NCBI RefSeq assembly: GCF_902498745.1
Contig: NZ_LR701479.1
Coordinates: forward strand, 2,132,881 to 2,196,880
Direction of reading: 5' to 3'
DNA length: 64,000 nt
Origin: Erythrobacter sp. EC-HK427
GTDB taxonomy: Bacteria > Pseudomonadota > Alphaproteobacteria > Sphingomonadales > Sphingomonadaceae
Shown: in pieces, positions 63,661 to 64,000 of the stretch
Layout of the letters: every line of letters starts with the position of its first letter
Numbering within the stretch: position 1 is the first letter of the stretch
Translations under genes and position numbers: made by a program
Notes under the pieces: model-generated
The model's database searches: none
What the model was told of the DNA's origin: nothing
The model's input: the letters and a program-made list of their open reading frames with translations, nothing else

Positions 63661-64000
63661 GTTTTTGCTCGTTCACAATATCTTTCAGCCGCAGCATGCC
63701 GCGATGCACGCGCAGCTTCATGGCTGACACGCCGATGCCCGCCTGGTGGGCCGCTTCGGCGCTGGTCAAACCTTCAAGATGGGTCAGCCGGATCGCCTCT
63801 GCCTGCGCGTCGGGCAATTCGCCGAGCAGGGCGGCAATGTCGACATCGGCAAAGGTATCCGCCGCCACGGCAAGATCGGCCTCGTCATCCAACACCAATC
63901 TGCTGCGTCCGCGTTTGCGCCAGTGATCGATCAGCTTGTAATTGGCAATCGCATACATCCACGGCCCGACCGGTCGCCCAGGATCGAGCGTGTGGCGCTT
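63653..64000 (-). CDS. ECF sigma factor, SigF-like (5' end beyond the window)
   Basis: The frame stays open to base 64000, adding KRHTLDPGRPVGPW before the first in-window Met, so the 5' part is cut off. Visible are the end of region 2 (WMYAIANYKLIDHWRKRGRSR) and region 4 (ALLGELPDAQAEAIRLTHLEGLTSAEAAHQAGIGVSAMKLRVHRGMLRLKD). With an NrsF partner it fits the Caulobacter SigF class, which responds to heavy metals and oxidative stress; the signal here is unknown. Confidence 0.9.
   Translation of the reverse strand, partial: KRHTLDPGRPVGPWMYAIANYKLIDHWRKRGRSRLVLDDEADLAVAADTFADVDIAALLGELPDAQAEAIRLTHLEGLTSAEAAHQAGIGVSAMKLRVHRGMLRLKDIVNEQKHD

Overview
The window looks like a chromosomal segment of a high-GC alphaproteobacterium of the order Sphingomonadales, most likely family Erythrobacteraceae. 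I infer this from protein style (TonB receptor with an N-terminal VVTGSRI motif, short Flp pilin, DUF808 protein, NrsF/SigF pair, SdhCD forms) and from housekeeping gene sequences; no rRNA or tRNA is present to confirm it. A BciA-type divinyl chlorophyllide 8-vinyl reductase suggests a lineage with bacteriochlorophyll synthesis. I found no rRNA, tRNA, CRISPR array, prophage or intact IS element.

Layout. 1-6.2 kb: end of a TIGR04222-like membrane protein, nitrilase, small membrane gene, trmD-rplS, an S9 dipeptidyl peptidase and an RTX protein. trmD has been hit twice by a palindromic repeat, once in frame inside the gene and once together with a duplication of its 5' end. 6.5-12.1 kb: asd, a lipoprotein, an alpha/beta hydrolase, two tandem beta-propeller lipoproteins and bciA. 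12.1-18.1 kb: lipoprotein, rpsF-rpsR-rplI (minus strand), DUF808, and a divergent murein-recycling pair (Mur ligase and LD-carboxypeptidase). 18.2-25.7 kb: fabD and fabG, separated by two secreted paralogues, a beta-propeller protein and a GxxExxY gene enclosed by inverted repeats; then an SGNH hydrolase and dnaN. 25.7-32.3 kb: ferredoxin-NADP reductase and two bifunctional GGDEF-EAL-PilZ proteins.

32.3-38.1 kb is the accessory hot spot. lepA is followed by a second, almost fully synonymously different copy of its own last 18 codons. After that come an AT-rich two-gene ParA-ATPase/SIR2 module and an HNH nuclease with a possible modified-base reader domain. This is the best candidate in the window for an undescribed (defence-like) system.

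38.2-50.7 kb: Flp pilin, a large TonB receptor, a minus-strand cluster of two 2-oxoglutarate oxygenases and a methyltransferase, bamD, recN, a small membrane gene and ligA. 50.7-64 kb: an ECF42/YCII pair, prmA, a subclass B3-type metallo-beta-lactamase fold lipoprotein, an SDR, sdhCDA (without an adjacent sdhB), a parDE toxin-antitoxin pair, LysE and VanZ-like membrane proteins, a Wza-type export lipoprotein, creD, and an NrsF/SigF-type anti-sigma/sigma pair that runs off the end.

Coordinates include stop codons. Starts were moved to internal ATG codons where a ribosome site, an overlap with the upstream stop, or the family N-terminus favoured it.
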